This document shows positions 35,257-43,504 of a stretch of DNA of 64,000 bases, one piece after another (position 1 is the first letter of the stretch; the number at the start of each line of letters is the position of its first letter). Source of the DNA: an uncultured Porphyromonadaceae bacterium (GTDB taxonomy: Bacteria; Bacteroidota; Bacteroidia; Bacteroidales; Muribaculaceae); the NCBI GenBank assembly GCA_902495245.1, contig CABUWI010000007.1, positions 116,620 to 180,619 of the forward strand, written 5' to 3'. The notes under the pieces are model-generated. The model was not told the origin of the DNA. It did no database searches and worked only from the letters and a program-made list of their open reading frames with translations. A program made the translations under genes and the position numbers.

Positions 35257-36345
35257 TTATTGCTGTTTGTTTGCCAGGAAAAAGAAGATGAAACCCGCAA
35301 TATCAACCAAAACGGAAATCAGCACCCACCAGATGAATCCATGGCCATTGTAGCGGTTTCCTGTCAGGTATTCTTCCCATACGCCGGGTACATTGCGCAA
35401 AGCCTTGACTTTGGTCTGTGAATTCGGCGAACAATAGGAGAGGCTGTCGGCTTGCGTTTCAAAATCGATGAACCGGGAGTTTGCCCCTATAAATGAGTAA
35501 GCGCGTTCCAGGTCTTCATCGGCTCTGCCGATAATATTGTTGCTCACGCCTTTCATGCGATTGATGTCTTTAGACGCCGTTTCGCAATCAGAGAGCAATT
35601 TATCTAATTTGCCGGCTTTCATTGTTGATCTGACTTTACTGATTTCAGCATCGCAGGCCGAACGATAAATTTTCAGAATCTCGTCAGCCTGAGCCCTATA
35701 CTGATAGTAAGTAGCAAGCCATTGGGCCGGAGTAGAGCCCGGATTCATTACCTCCTGAATAGAACGTCCGTTTTTGGCGCTTTTATCAATTGGAGAGAGT
35801 GCATTGTTCAGTTCGGCGACCAAGACCTTGAATCTACGTCCTATCCCCTTGTTCAAAGGATCCGCCATTTCTGATTGCATCTTTATGAAGATTGCGCCCA
35901 CCTCTTGCTGCTTGCTCTCATATCGGGCATTGATGTCGTTTATCGCTTTATTATTCTTTTTCAGCGCCTGCAGATAGCTTTGCGTAGTGGCAAGGTCGTT
36001 TGAAATGGTCGGCCTCACTTCGGCATTATAGAGAAGCGTGTGAGTATTCGTGGGCATTGAACAAACCAGCCAAAACAGCACGAGTCCGATGATGCCTACC
36101 AACAACGAAGCGCCACGCCCCAGAAATTTTCCATAGAAGTTATATGATTTGCTGAGCGCATTGAGAATCAACTGGAAGCTCAGTGAGGCCATGACGTAAA
36201 ACAAAACCGCCAAAAGCCACGAACCCGCCTGCCCGAGTACGGGCTGCCAGATATAAAGGGACTCAGCCGTCCAATAACAGCTGAAGAATCCTAACGCCAA
36301 GAAAGCGAACCAGAAGAAAAGTTTCTTGAATTGTAACTGTTTCAT
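35257..36345 (-). CDS. GTPase-operon protein 1: four-TM membrane protein
   Basis: A 362-residue membrane protein, first gene of the operon. Three N-terminal TM segments (about 8-27, 41-61, 78-97), a long soluble helical region of about 230 residues (QSYLQALKKNNKAINDINAR), and a C-terminal TM (IWWVLISVLVDIAGFIFFFL). ATG 36345 is taken because the open frame further upstream lacks membrane or coding character and lies in the structured leader. No family recognised. The long loop probably faces the periplasm and could be the sensing part. Confidence 0.8.
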   Translation of the reverse strand: MKQLQFKKLFFWFAFLALGFFSCYWTAESLYIWQPVLGQAGSWLLAVLFYVMASLSFQLILNALSKSYNFYGKFLGRGASLLVGIIGLVLFWLVCSMPTNTHTLLYNAEVRPTISNDLATTQSYLQALKKNNKAINDINARYESKQQEVGAIFIKMQSEMADPLNKGIGRRFKVLVAELNNALSPIDKSAKNGRSIQEVMNPGSTPAQWLATYYQYRAQADEILKIYRSACDAEISKVRSTMKAGKLDKLLSDCETASKDINRMKGVSNNIIGRADEDLERAYSFIGANSRFIDFETQADSLSYCSPNSQTKVKALRNVPGVWEEYLTGNRYNGHGFIWWVLISVLVDIAGFIFFFLANKQQ

Positions 36346-36379
36346 TGCGTGTGAATAGTTGATATGTGATACAAAAAAA

Positions 36380-36770
36380 TAGCGTGGAAAACTCACCGTC
36401 TGCTCGTCCCACACCTTGAGGCTCTGGCATGTGCCCTTCTGAGTTGAACGAGCAACACGCACAGTAGCCCACGCCGATTACGCAATGAAACGACCGTTAT
36501 GCATTCCACTTTTTCGCAAAAGAGGAATGCACAGCCGTTGACATTTACATATCCACGGGCATCTACGCTGTTGCTTCACCCAAGACTCAGAATTGAAACT
36601 GCCAGATTTCAAGGTGTCAAGGATAAAACGTCATGTAAACGCTTGACCAAAATGTAAGTTGCTTCCCGCCCCTCTCCCGCATCCGGTACGCCCGATTATA
36701 CATCAGACGCAGTATCGGCGTGAGAAAAGTCCGGTCTGCGCCGCAAAGTTCGTAAAATTTTTTGAAATTC
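36380..36770 (-). ncRNA. candidate structured RNA or long leader upstream of the GTPase operon
   Basis: The 510-bp gap between the operon and rng has no credible gene. On the - strand it shows an 8-bp stem TGCATTCC/GGAATGCA (36500-36507 with 36524-36531), an inner CTTTT/AAAAG helix and a GCGA tetraloop (GNRA). Other features are a TTGAAA/TTTCAA hairpin near 36590-36615 and a TGCTCGT/ACGAGCA stem enclosing about 40 nt. A GTGGGA/TTTCCAC pairing is followed by a T7 run at about 36381-36387, like a terminator. GAACTTTG at about 36743-36750 is a weak promoter candidate. It could be a separate RNA of about 370 nt or a regulatory leader; motifs of RNase P and tmRNA were not found. Confidence 0.35.
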
Positions 36771-36803
36771 GCAAATATATGTTAAACCATACAAAAAAAT
36801 TTA

Positions 36804-36833
36804 AGGTGGCTTGCGCAATTGCGCAAGCCACCT
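36804..36833 (-). terminator. intrinsic terminator of rng
   Basis: A perfect 30-bp palindrome, AGGTGGCTTGCGCAA and its complement, followed leftward by TTAAATTTTTTTG. Confidence 0.92.
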
Positions 36834-36855
36834 GTTGCGGGCAATAGTGTCAGTG

Positions 36856-38529
36856 CTATTGGTCGGCAGAGTCGGCGGGCTCGTCGGCCGCGTTTTCGGC
36901 AGCTTTGGAGCGGGTTTTTGCTTTGCGTTTGTTTTTTGTGGCAGAGGAGCCGGCGTCTTTTTCTTCGCGCAGGTCAATTTCCTGCTTGTCGGCGCCGATG
37001 ACCTTGTATTGGAGATAGGCCAGCGACTGGTCGGCCACGATTTTGAATTTCGCGCCCAGTTCTTTGCGCCAGGTGCGATAGAGCGAGTTGAACAGTCCCT
37101 TCTTGATGAAAGCGTCGACGTAGGGGTGGACATACATCGTGAACCCGCTTTGCTTGAGGTCGTTGATGCAATAGTCGAGCTTTGAGCGGAGGGTGTCGGT
37201 GAAGAGCAGCGATGAGGGCACTTTGCCTTTGCCTCCGCATGAGGGACACTGCTCGTCGGTTTCGATTTCAAGGTCGGGGCGCACGCGCTGGCGCGTAATC
37301 TGCATCAGGCCGAACTTGCTCAGGGGCAAGATGTTGTGGCGGGCGCGGTCAGAGGCCATGAGTTCGCGCATGTGCTCGAAGAGCTTCTGGCGATTTTCGG
37401 GCAGGTTCATGTCGATGAAGTCAACCACGATGATGCCGCCCATGTCGCGCAGGCGCAGCTGGCGGGCAATTTCGTCGGCGGCGCGCAGATTGACCTCGAG
37501 GGCGTTGCTCTCCTGGTCGGCCGTGGCGCGCGAGCGGTTGCCCGAGTTGACGTCGACCACGTGGAGGGCCTCGGTGTGCTCGATGATGATGTATGCGCCC
37601 GAGCGGAAGCTCACGGTCTTGCCGAACGAGGTCTTTACCTGACGTGTAATTCCGAACGAGTCGAAAATCGGCTCGTCTTTGGTGTAGAGCTGCACGATGT
37701 CGGCCTTTTCAGGGGCGATGAGGCTTACGTAAGATTGCAGCTGGCGGAATGTCTCTTCGTCGTTGACGTGGATTGCCTCGAAAGTTTCGGGGTTGAACAG
37801 GTCGCGCAACACTCCGACGGTGCGTCCGGCTTCTTCATAGACGGCCACGGGCGCTTTTGAGGCCGATTTGCGCGCCTTGGCCAGGGTGTCTTCCCAGCGT
37901 TTGACGAGTTCGCGCAGTTCGGCGTTGAGTTCGGCCACTTTTTTGCCCTCGGCCGACGTGCGTATGATGACGCCGTAGTTTTCGGGCTTGATGGCCTCGA
38001 TGACCTTGCGCAGGCGCTGTTTTTCGGCAGCCGATTCGATTTTCTGGCTGACGGAGATTTTGCGGCAGAAGGGCATCAGCACCATGTTGCGGCCGGTAAA
38101 TGAGATTTCCGTGGTGAGTCGCGGTCCTTTTGACGAAATCGGCTCCTTGACAATCTGCACGAGCAGTTGCTGGCCGGGAGTCAGAGCGTCGCTGATCGAG
38201 CCGTGCTTGTCGATTTCGGGCTTGATCTGGATTTTCGACGTGTCGGGAAGTTTCTTTTTGTTGTCGAGGGTCTGGGCGACGACCTCGGCATAGCTTGCAA
38301 AGTTAGGACCCAGGTCCAGATAGTGCAGAAAAGCGTCCTTTTCGTAGCCCACGTTGACGAAGGCGGCATTGAGGCCGGGCATCAGCTTCTTGACTTTTGC
38401 CAGGTAAATGTCGCCGACCGAATAGCTGACGCTGCGCGACTCCTTCTGGAGCGACATGAGCCGCGAATCCTCGAGCAGGGCTATGGAGGCTTCGTTGGCC
38501 GATACGTCTACTATCAGTTCACTTTTCAT
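36856..38529 (-). CDS. rng: ribonuclease E/G family protein
   Basis: A 557-residue endoribonuclease that processes rRNA and decays mRNA. MKSELIVDVSANEASIALLE is the start typical of Bacteroidetes RNase G; the S1 domain follows (SVGDIYLAKVKKLMPGLNAAFVNVG, in part). The catalytic metal aspartates are in LHVVDVNSG and IIVVDFIDM, and the zinc-link CPSCGGKG is present (family CPxC). The C-terminus is a Lys/Ala-rich basic tail. The open frame reaches 38622, but family alignment fixes the ATG at 38529. A GGGGCCG/CGGCCCC hairpin lies in its leader near 38547-38562. Confidence 0.94.
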   Translation of the reverse strand: MKSELIVDVSANEASIALLEDSRLMSLQKESRSVSYSVGDIYLAKVKKLMPGLNAAFVNVGYEKDAFLHYLDLGPNFASYAEVVAQTLDNKKKLPDTSKIQIKPEIDKHGSISDALTPGQQLLVQIVKEPISSKGPRLTTEISFTGRNMVLMPFCRKISVSQKIESAAEKQRLRKVIEAIKPENYGVIIRTSAEGKKVAELNAELRELVKRWEDTLAKARKSASKAPVAVYEEAGRTVGVLRDLFNPETFEAIHVNDEETFRQLQSYVSLIAPEKADIVQLYTKDEPIFDSFGITRQVKTSFGKTVSFRSGAYIIIEHTEALHVVDVNSGNRSRATADQESNALEVNLRAADEIARQLRLRDMGGIIVVDFIDMNLPENRQKLFEHMRELMASDRARHNILPLSKFGLMQITRQRVRPDLEIETDEQCPSCGGKGKVPSSLLFTDTLRSKLDYCINDLKQSGFTMYVHPYVDAFIKKGLFNSLYRTWRKELGAKFKIVADQSLAYLQYKVIGADKQEIDLREEKDAGSSATKNKRKAKTRSKAAENAADEPADSADQ

Positions 38530-38609
38530 TCTGTTGGGGCATGTTGGCGGGGGCCGTTCGGCCCCGCTGAGTTTAGAAAATCGGAAGTTTTTCTTTTGAT
38601 AATTACTGT

Positions 38610-38684
38610 TAAAAAACGACAAAACTTTTGGTGCGGAGTTGTGGCGAATAAATCGTTCCCCCGTCCCAAAAGTTTTTATGTCGT
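38610..38684 (-). terminator. terminator of the HU / COX24-like unit
   Basis: Inverted repeat ACGAC-AAAACTTTTGG with CCAAAAGTTTT-GTCGT (38616-38631 with 38666-38684, one 3-nt bulge), followed leftward by TTTTTT. The 34-nt loop is long. Confidence 0.7.
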
Positions 38685-38713
38685 TGAAATGTCGTCAGCC
38701 GGCGAAGAAGCGC

Positions 38714-38803
38714 TTACTTCTTCTTATGACGATTCTTGCGCAGACGTTTTTTGCGCTTGTGAGTAGCCATCTTGTGGCCTTTGCGTTTTTTTCCGCTTGG
38801 CAT
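38714..38803 (-). CDS. 29-residue AURKAIP1/COX24-domain micro-protein
   Basis: A 29-residue, extremely basic protein: starts MPSGKKRKGHKMATHKRKK and ends RLRKNRHKKK. This is the small COX24/AURKAIP1-type protein found next to HU and RNase G in many Bacteroidetes. The mitochondrial relative AURKAIP1 (mS38) is a small-subunit ribosomal protein, so a ribosomal or rRNA-binding role is likely. It is too short for most gene finders. It sits 47 nt downstream of HU and ahead of a terminator. Confidence 0.88.
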   Translation of the reverse strand: MPSGKKRKGHKMATHKRKKRLRKNRHKKK

Positions 38804-38850
38804 AGTTCAGAGCTTTAGTAGGTTGTTAATATATGTGATTTATGATTTTA

Positions 38851-39126
38851 TTATTTCTTCACTTCCTCGACAAAAGATTTTGCGGGCTTGAAAGCGGGAA
38901 TCTTGTGCTCGGGGATAACGATGGTGGTGTTCTTGGAGATGTTGCGGGCCGTTTTCTGCGAACGGGTCTTGATGATGAAGCTGCCGAAACCGCGCAGGTA
39001 GACGTTTTCGCCGCTGATCAGCGAGTCTTTAACCACTTCCATGAATTTCTCGATGGTCTCCAGGACGTTCACGCGGTCAATGCCGGTGGTCTTGGCGATT
39101 TCGCTAACGATGTCTGCTTTAGTCAT
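38851..39126 (-). CDS. HU-family DNA-binding protein
   Basis: A 91-residue histone-like protein. TKADIVSEIAKTTGI is the usual helical start, GENVYLRGFGSFIIKTR the central strand pair, and TIVIPEHKIPAFKPAKSF the DNA-embracing arm with its proline (IPAFKPAK). It acts as a dimer bending DNA. It is co-directional with the COX24-like gene and rng, an arrangement common in Bacteroidales. No good TAnnTTTG box was seen upstream. Confidence 0.95.
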   Translation of the reverse strand: MTKADIVSEIAKTTGIDRVNVLETIEKFMEVVKDSLISGENVYLRGFGSFIIKTRSQKTARNISKNTTIVIPEHKIPAFKPAKSFVEEVKK

Positions 39127-39282
39127 TGTTACAATTCGTTTAATTATTTGATATATTGTTTCTAATTATCACATTACGGCTCAGCGCCCGGGGAAAGGGA
39201 GCGCTAACGCGACTGCAAATATCCGAATTTTTATCCACATAATCACTAAGTTGAGTCAATTTTTTTTCGTTTTTGGCGATTT

Positions 39283-39314
39283 TTTGTGATTTCGGGCGAT
39301 TTTTGGTAACTTTG
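39283..39314 (+). promoter_or_regulatory. promoter of the QLTLF coiled-coil gene
   Basis: TTTG (39283-39286), 20-nt spacer, TAACTTTG (39307-39314). Confidence 0.75.
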
Positions 39315-39388
39315 CACATCTTATACAGATACGCCCGAGGGCGCATCTGCCCGGAAATTGACCGAAAAAGAACAGAAAAGAACAAGAC

Positions 39389-40387
39389 ATGAGTTTTTGG
39401 CGAAAATTGTTCGGCGCCGACGACGAGACGACCGACGTTGAATTTGACGACATTGACCGCACGCCCGCTCCGGCGCCGCAGCCCGCTCCGGCGGCCGCCG
39501 CGACGGCCCCGGGTGCCGACGGCGACGAGATGCCCGTCGAGCTGCTCGACGCTATTTTGGGCGTTGTCAACGCCCAGCTGCCCCCGGTGGCGGCCCAGTG
39601 CATTGACCGCGACGCCCAGCGCCGCTTCATGGCGGCGGCCCTCGGCGAGCCGCTCGTCGCGTGGGCCGAGACGATGAAGCGCAAGGCTGTGAGCGACCTC
39701 ACCGGCGACCGCGCCAAAATTCAGGCCGAGCTCGACGAGCTGCGCTCCGAGCGCAAAGAGTTCGGCGCCCGCCGCGACGAACAGAAGGCGGCCCTGCTGA
39801 GCGAACAGCGCCAGCGCCGCGCACTGAGCGACCGCAACCGCGACCTGGAGTCGAAAATCGAAGAGCTGGCCGGCGAAATCGAGCAGCACAAGCTGACAAT
39901 TGCCTCGCTCATGAACAAGATGCGCGTGGCCGAGGTGGCCGAAAGCGACTCGGCCGCCCTGCGCGACGACATTGCGAAGCTCCGCGCCGACCTGGCCGCA
40001 AAAACCGAAGCCGTCGCCGCCAAAGATGAAGAAATCACCGCCCTGACCGAGCGCATTGCCGAGATGGAATCGGGCGCCGCCCTCGACGCCGCCCTCGAAA
40101 GCCGCCGGCGCGCAACCGAGGCCGAGGCCGACGAGGCGACTCCCTCTGCCGAAACTCCGGCCGCGGCGTCGTCGAACCGCCGCCGGCGCGGACGCCCCCG
40201 CAAACAGCAGCCCGCGGCCTACAATCCGGCCGACGACGCATCGGCCGACATTGACAGCGTCGACTGGCTGCTGCCGGGCGGAGTGCCCGCCGGACATCAG
40301 CCGCCGGCCTCCGACCCCGACTTCGGCTATCAGCCGCCCAAACACGTGCCCGCGCCCGACTCTGACGCCCAGCTGACTCTGTTCTGA
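39389..40387 (+). CDS. coiled-coil protein with AT-hook-like segment and C-terminal beta-clamp motif
   Basis: A 332-residue soluble protein, family not recognised. It has a Pro/Ala-rich leader, a helical domain around 50-100, and a long coiled coil from about 105 to 235 (LRSERKEFGARRDEQKAALL; LRADLAAKTEAVAAKDEEIT). A basic NRRRRGRPRKQQ segment resembles an AT-hook (RGRPRK), and a disordered tail ends exactly in QLTLF. QLTLF fits the bacterial beta sliding-clamp consensus QL[S/D/T]LF, and terminal placement is typical of clamp partners. A role at the replication fork, in repair or in chromosome organisation is inferred. dpp4 follows 23 nt later. Confidence 0.75.
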   Translation: MSFWRKLFGADDETTDVEFDDIDRTPAPAPQPAPAAAATAPGADGDEMPVELLDAILGVVNAQLPPVAAQCIDRDAQRRFMAAALGEPLVAWAETMKRKAVSDLTGDRAKIQAELDELRSERKEFGARRDEQKAALLSEQRQRRALSDRNRDLESKIEELAGEIEQHKLTIASLMNKMRVAEVAESDSAALRDDIAKLRADLAAKTEAVAAKDEEITALTERIAEMESGAALDAALESRRRATEAEADEATPSAETPAAASSNRRRRGRPRKQQPAAYNPADDASADIDSVDWLLPGGVPAGHQPPASDPDFGYQPPKHVPAPDSDAQLTLF

Positions 40388-40410
40388 ACCTCACAGCCAA
40401 TTCAAGCATA

Positions 40411-42600
40411 ATGAAAAAAATCATCATACTTCTGGCGGCCCTCACGGCTCTGAGCGCCGCAGCCCGTCCCAAGGCGGTCGACGTCGCCGCCCTGGCCGAA
40501 TATGTCTACCCCGCAAACGCCCCGGCCTCCGCGTCGCTGCGCTTCATGCCCGACGGCCTCAGCTATCTGCAGCTCAGTGCCGACGGCAAGAAAATCGAGC
40601 AATTCTCAGTGGCCGACGGCAAACTCATGGCCACACTGCTCGACGTGGCCTCGACCCGCGGCGACGCCAAGCTCGAGAGCATCGAAGACTTCAGCATCAG
40701 CCCCGACGGCTCGCTGCTGCTCGTCTATCAGACCCGCGAGCAGATTTACCGCCGCACATTCCGCGCCCCCTACCACATTTTCAACATCAAGCGCAACACG
40801 CTCAAACCGCTATCGACCGCCCACCCCCTGCAGCAGAGCCCCGTGGTGAGCCCCGACGGACGCATGGTGGCCTTTATGGGCGCCGACAACAACATCTACG
40901 TCCACAAGGTCGACTACGGCTCGGAAGTGGCCGTTACGACCGACGGCCGCCCCGGCGAAATCATCAACGGCGTGCCCGACTGGGTCTATGAAGAAGAGTT
41001 CTCGACATCGCGCTCAATGGAGTGGGCGCCCGACAACTCCATGCTCTGCTATCTGAAATATGACGAAAGCCGCGTGCCGGCCTACAGCCTGACAATGTAT
41101 GAGGGTGCTTGCGACCCCCGGCCCGAATATGCCCTCTACCCGGGCCGGTTCACATATAAATATCCAGTGGCCGGCGAGCCGAACTCACGGGTGTCGCTCC
41201 ACAGCTACGACGTCGAGACGCGCAAGACCAAAGACATCGCCCTCCCCTCGGCCGACATCGAATACATTCCCCGCATTCACTTCGGCCCGACGTCGTCGAC
41301 CCTCATTGCCCTGACCCTCAACCGCGAGCAGAACCGCCTGGACTTCTATGCCGTCAACCCGCGCAGCACCGTGGCCACTCAGATTCATCAGGAAAAGAGC
41401 TCGGCCTGGGTGCGCCCCGAATGCTATCAGAACGTGGCCTTCGAGCCCGACGGCATGGTCATTTTCAGCGACCGCACCGGCTGGAGCCACCTCTACCGCC
41501 TGGCCTACAACGGCAACGACCTTGGCGCCCTCACGGCGGGCAACTTCGACGTTACGGCCTACTACGGCACCACCCCCGACGGCGCGCGCTACTATCAGAG
41601 CGCCGAAAAGAGCCCGCTTGACCGCACAATCGCCAAAATCGACCGCAAGGGCGTGCGCTCGGCCGTCGGCCCCGCCTCGGGCTGGAACAGCGCCGCCTTC
41701 GCCCCCGCCGGCAACTGCTACGTGCTCAACAGCTCCGACGCCTCCCGTCCGCCGGTCTACACCCTCGTCTCCACCGCCAAAGACAAAGCCATGCGCACCC
41801 TCGAAGACAACGCCGCCACCGCCGCGCGCTACGCCTCGACCCCGCGCAAGGAGTTCTTCACCCTCAGCTCGGGCGGCTATGAGCTCAACGCCTGGATAAT
41901 AAAGCCCGCAGACTTCAGCCCCTCCCGGAAATATCCCGCCATCATCTACCAGTACAGCGGCCCGGGCTCGCAAGAGGTTACCAACCGCTGGGTCATCGAC
42001 TGGATGCAATATTACGCCATGAAGGGCTACGTAGTTGCCTGCGTCGACGGACGCGGCACGGGCGCCCGCGGCCGCGGGTTCGAACAGTGTGTCTACAAAG
42101 ACCTCGGCCGCCTCGAGACGGTCGACCAGAACGCCCTGCTGAAACATCTGCAGGGACTCGGATTCGTCGACCCCGCGCGCATCGGCATCTACGGCTGGAG
42201 CTACGGCGGCTACGAATCGCTCATGGCCGCATCGAGCGGCGCGCCCTATGCCGCCGCCTGCGCCGTGGCCCCTGTAACCTCGTGGCGCTATTACGACTCC
42301 ATCTATGCCGAACGCTACATGTCAACCCCGGCGGCCAACGCCGAAGGCTATGACCGCTCGGCCCCGGTGAACCGCACCGACCGCCTGAAATGCCCGCTGC
42401 TGCTCATTCACGGCACGGCCGACGACAACGTCCACCCCGCCAACACCATGGAGCTCACCGCCCGGCTCATTGCCGCCAACCGCTGGCCGCAGATGCTGCT
42501 CTTCCCCGACATGAACCACTCAATCTACGGCTGCGGCGCCCGCGCGGTGGTCTACGCCCGCATGCTCGACTTTTTCAACTCTGAGCTGCTTGGAGAGTAA
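40411..42600 (+). CDS. dipeptidyl peptidase IV (S9B)
   Basis: A 729-residue exported serine peptidase that removes Xaa-Pro or Xaa-Ala dipeptides. A signal peptide starts MKKIIILLAALTALSAAARP. The N-terminal propeller carries the substrate-amine glutamates in DWVYEEEF. The catalytic Ser is in YGWSYGGYE, the Asp in HGTADDNVHPAN and the His in DMNHSIYG. FKQYSG-type oxyanion tyrosine corresponds to IIYQYSGPGSQ. Periplasmic by family. Its end overlaps the miaA start by 11 nt. Confidence 0.94.
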   Translation: MKKIIILLAALTALSAAARPKAVDVAALAEYVYPANAPASASLRFMPDGLSYLQLSADGKKIEQFSVADGKLMATLLDVASTRGDAKLESIEDFSISPDGSLLLVYQTREQIYRRTFRAPYHIFNIKRNTLKPLSTAHPLQQSPVVSPDGRMVAFMGADNNIYVHKVDYGSEVAVTTDGRPGEIINGVPDWVYEEEFSTSRSMEWAPDNSMLCYLKYDESRVPAYSLTMYEGACDPRPEYALYPGRFTYKYPVAGEPNSRVSLHSYDVETRKTKDIALPSADIEYIPRIHFGPTSSTLIALTLNREQNRLDFYAVNPRSTVATQIHQEKSSAWVRPECYQNVAFEPDGMVIFSDRTGWSHLYRLAYNGNDLGALTAGNFDVTAYYGTTPDGARYYQSAEKSPLDRTIAKIDRKGVRSAVGPASGWNSAAFAPAGNCYVLNSSDASRPPVYTLVSTAKDKAMRTLEDNAATAARYASTPRKEFFTLSSGGYELNAWIIKPADFSPSRKYPAIIYQYSGPGSQEVTNRWVIDWMQYYAMKGYVVACVDGRGTGARGRGFEQCVYKDLGRLETVDQNALLKHLQGLGFVDPARIGIYGWSYGGYESLMAASSGAPYAAACAVAPVTSWRYYDSIYAERYMSTPAANAEGYDRSAPVNRTDRLKCPLLLIHGTADDNVHPANTMELTARLIAANRWPQMLLFPDMNHSIYGCGARAVVYARMLDFFNSELLGE

Positions 42601-43504
42601 ACCGCTAATCATAATCACCGGTCCGACGGCCTGCGGCAAAACCCGCCGGGCCGTCGAGCTTGCACACGCCCTCGCCCCGGCCGAGATTGTCAGCGCCGAC
42701 TCGCGCCAGGTCTATCGCGGCATGGACCTCGGCACGGGCAAAGACCTCGACGAGTACGGCTCAGTGCCCTACCACCTCATCGACATCTGCCCCGCCGGCT
42801 CAAAATATAACCTCTTCGAATATCTGCGCGACGCCAACGCCGCCCTGGCCGATATTGAACGCCGCGGAGCGCAGCCCCTGGTGTGCGGCGGCACGGGGCT
42901 ATATGTCGAGTCGCTGGTCAACGGCCTCAGCCTGCCCCCCGTGCCCGAAAATCCCGCCCTGCGCGAGCGGCTGCGCGGAAAGTCGCTCGACGAACTGACC
43001 CGGATGCTCGCGGCCATGAAGACGCTTCACAACACAACCGACGTCGACACCCCCGCCCGCGCAATCCGCGCCATAGAAATTCAGACCTTCTATGCCGCCA
43101 ACCCCGACGCCGCCCGCCTTGCCGAACCTCGGCCCCGCACCGACGCCGTCATTATCTGCCTCGACATTGACCGCGACGAACGCCGACGCCGCATCTCCGA
43201 GCGCCTGCGCGCACGCCTTGACGCCGGCATGGCCGACGAGGTGCGCCGCCTGCTCGACTCGGGCATCGCCCCCGACGACCTCATCTACTACGGCCTCGAA
43301 TATAAATTTCTCACCCTCTATGCCCTCGGCCGCATGACGCTCGACGAGATGACCTCGGCGCTCGAAACGGCAATCCACCAGTTCGCCAAGCGCCAGATGA
43401 CATGGTTCCGCGGCATGGAGCGACGCGGCCACACCCTCCACCACATCGCGCACGACGACCCCCGCTTTCTCGAAAAATCCCTGCGAATCATCAACCGGCA
43501 ATGA
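42590..43504 (+). CDS. miaA: tRNA dimethylallyltransferase (TTG start)
   Basis: A 304-residue enzyme that prenylates A37 of tRNAs reading U-starting codons. The P-loop is ITGPTACGKTRRAVEL; VSADSRQVYRGMDLGTGK and YHLIDICPAG are family signatures, and FAKRQMTWFRG is the conserved C-terminal RQxTWFR. The first codon is TTG at 42590, inside the end of dpp4; no ATG or GTG fits before the P-loop, so this start is nearly forced. Coupling to dpp4 translation is likely. The DUF4421 gene follows with a 4-nt overlap. Confidence 0.94.
   Translation: MESKPLIIITGPTACGKTRRAVELAHALAPAEIVSADSRQVYRGMDLGTGKDLDEYGSVPYHLIDICPAGSKYNLFEYLRDANAALADIERRGAQPLVCGGTGLYVESLVNGLSLPPVPENPALRERLRGKSLDELTRMLAAMKTLHNTTDVDTPARAIRAIEIQTFYAANPDAARLAEPRPRTDAVIICLDIDRDERRRRISERLRARLDAGMADEVRRLLDSGIAPDDLIYYGLEYKFLTLYALGRMTLDEMTSALETAIHQFAKRQMTWFRGMERRGHTLHHIAHDDPRFLEKSLRIINRQ

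Noticed and set aside
36481..36540. The TGCATTCC/GGAATGCA palindrome as a transposon end or att site
   Set aside because: No second copy, no integrase, and the GNRA-capped stem with supporting helices fits RNA structure better.
36721..36745. GAGAAAAGTCCGGTCTGCGCC on the + strand, similar to the P4 region of RNase P RNA
   Set aside because: The other conserved RNase P blocks are absent and the strand would run into the rng terminator; chance similarity.
39140..40345. Open frame of 401 codons on the - strand
   Set aside because: Shadow of the QLTLF coiled-coil gene; low-complexity Gly/Arg/Val composition.
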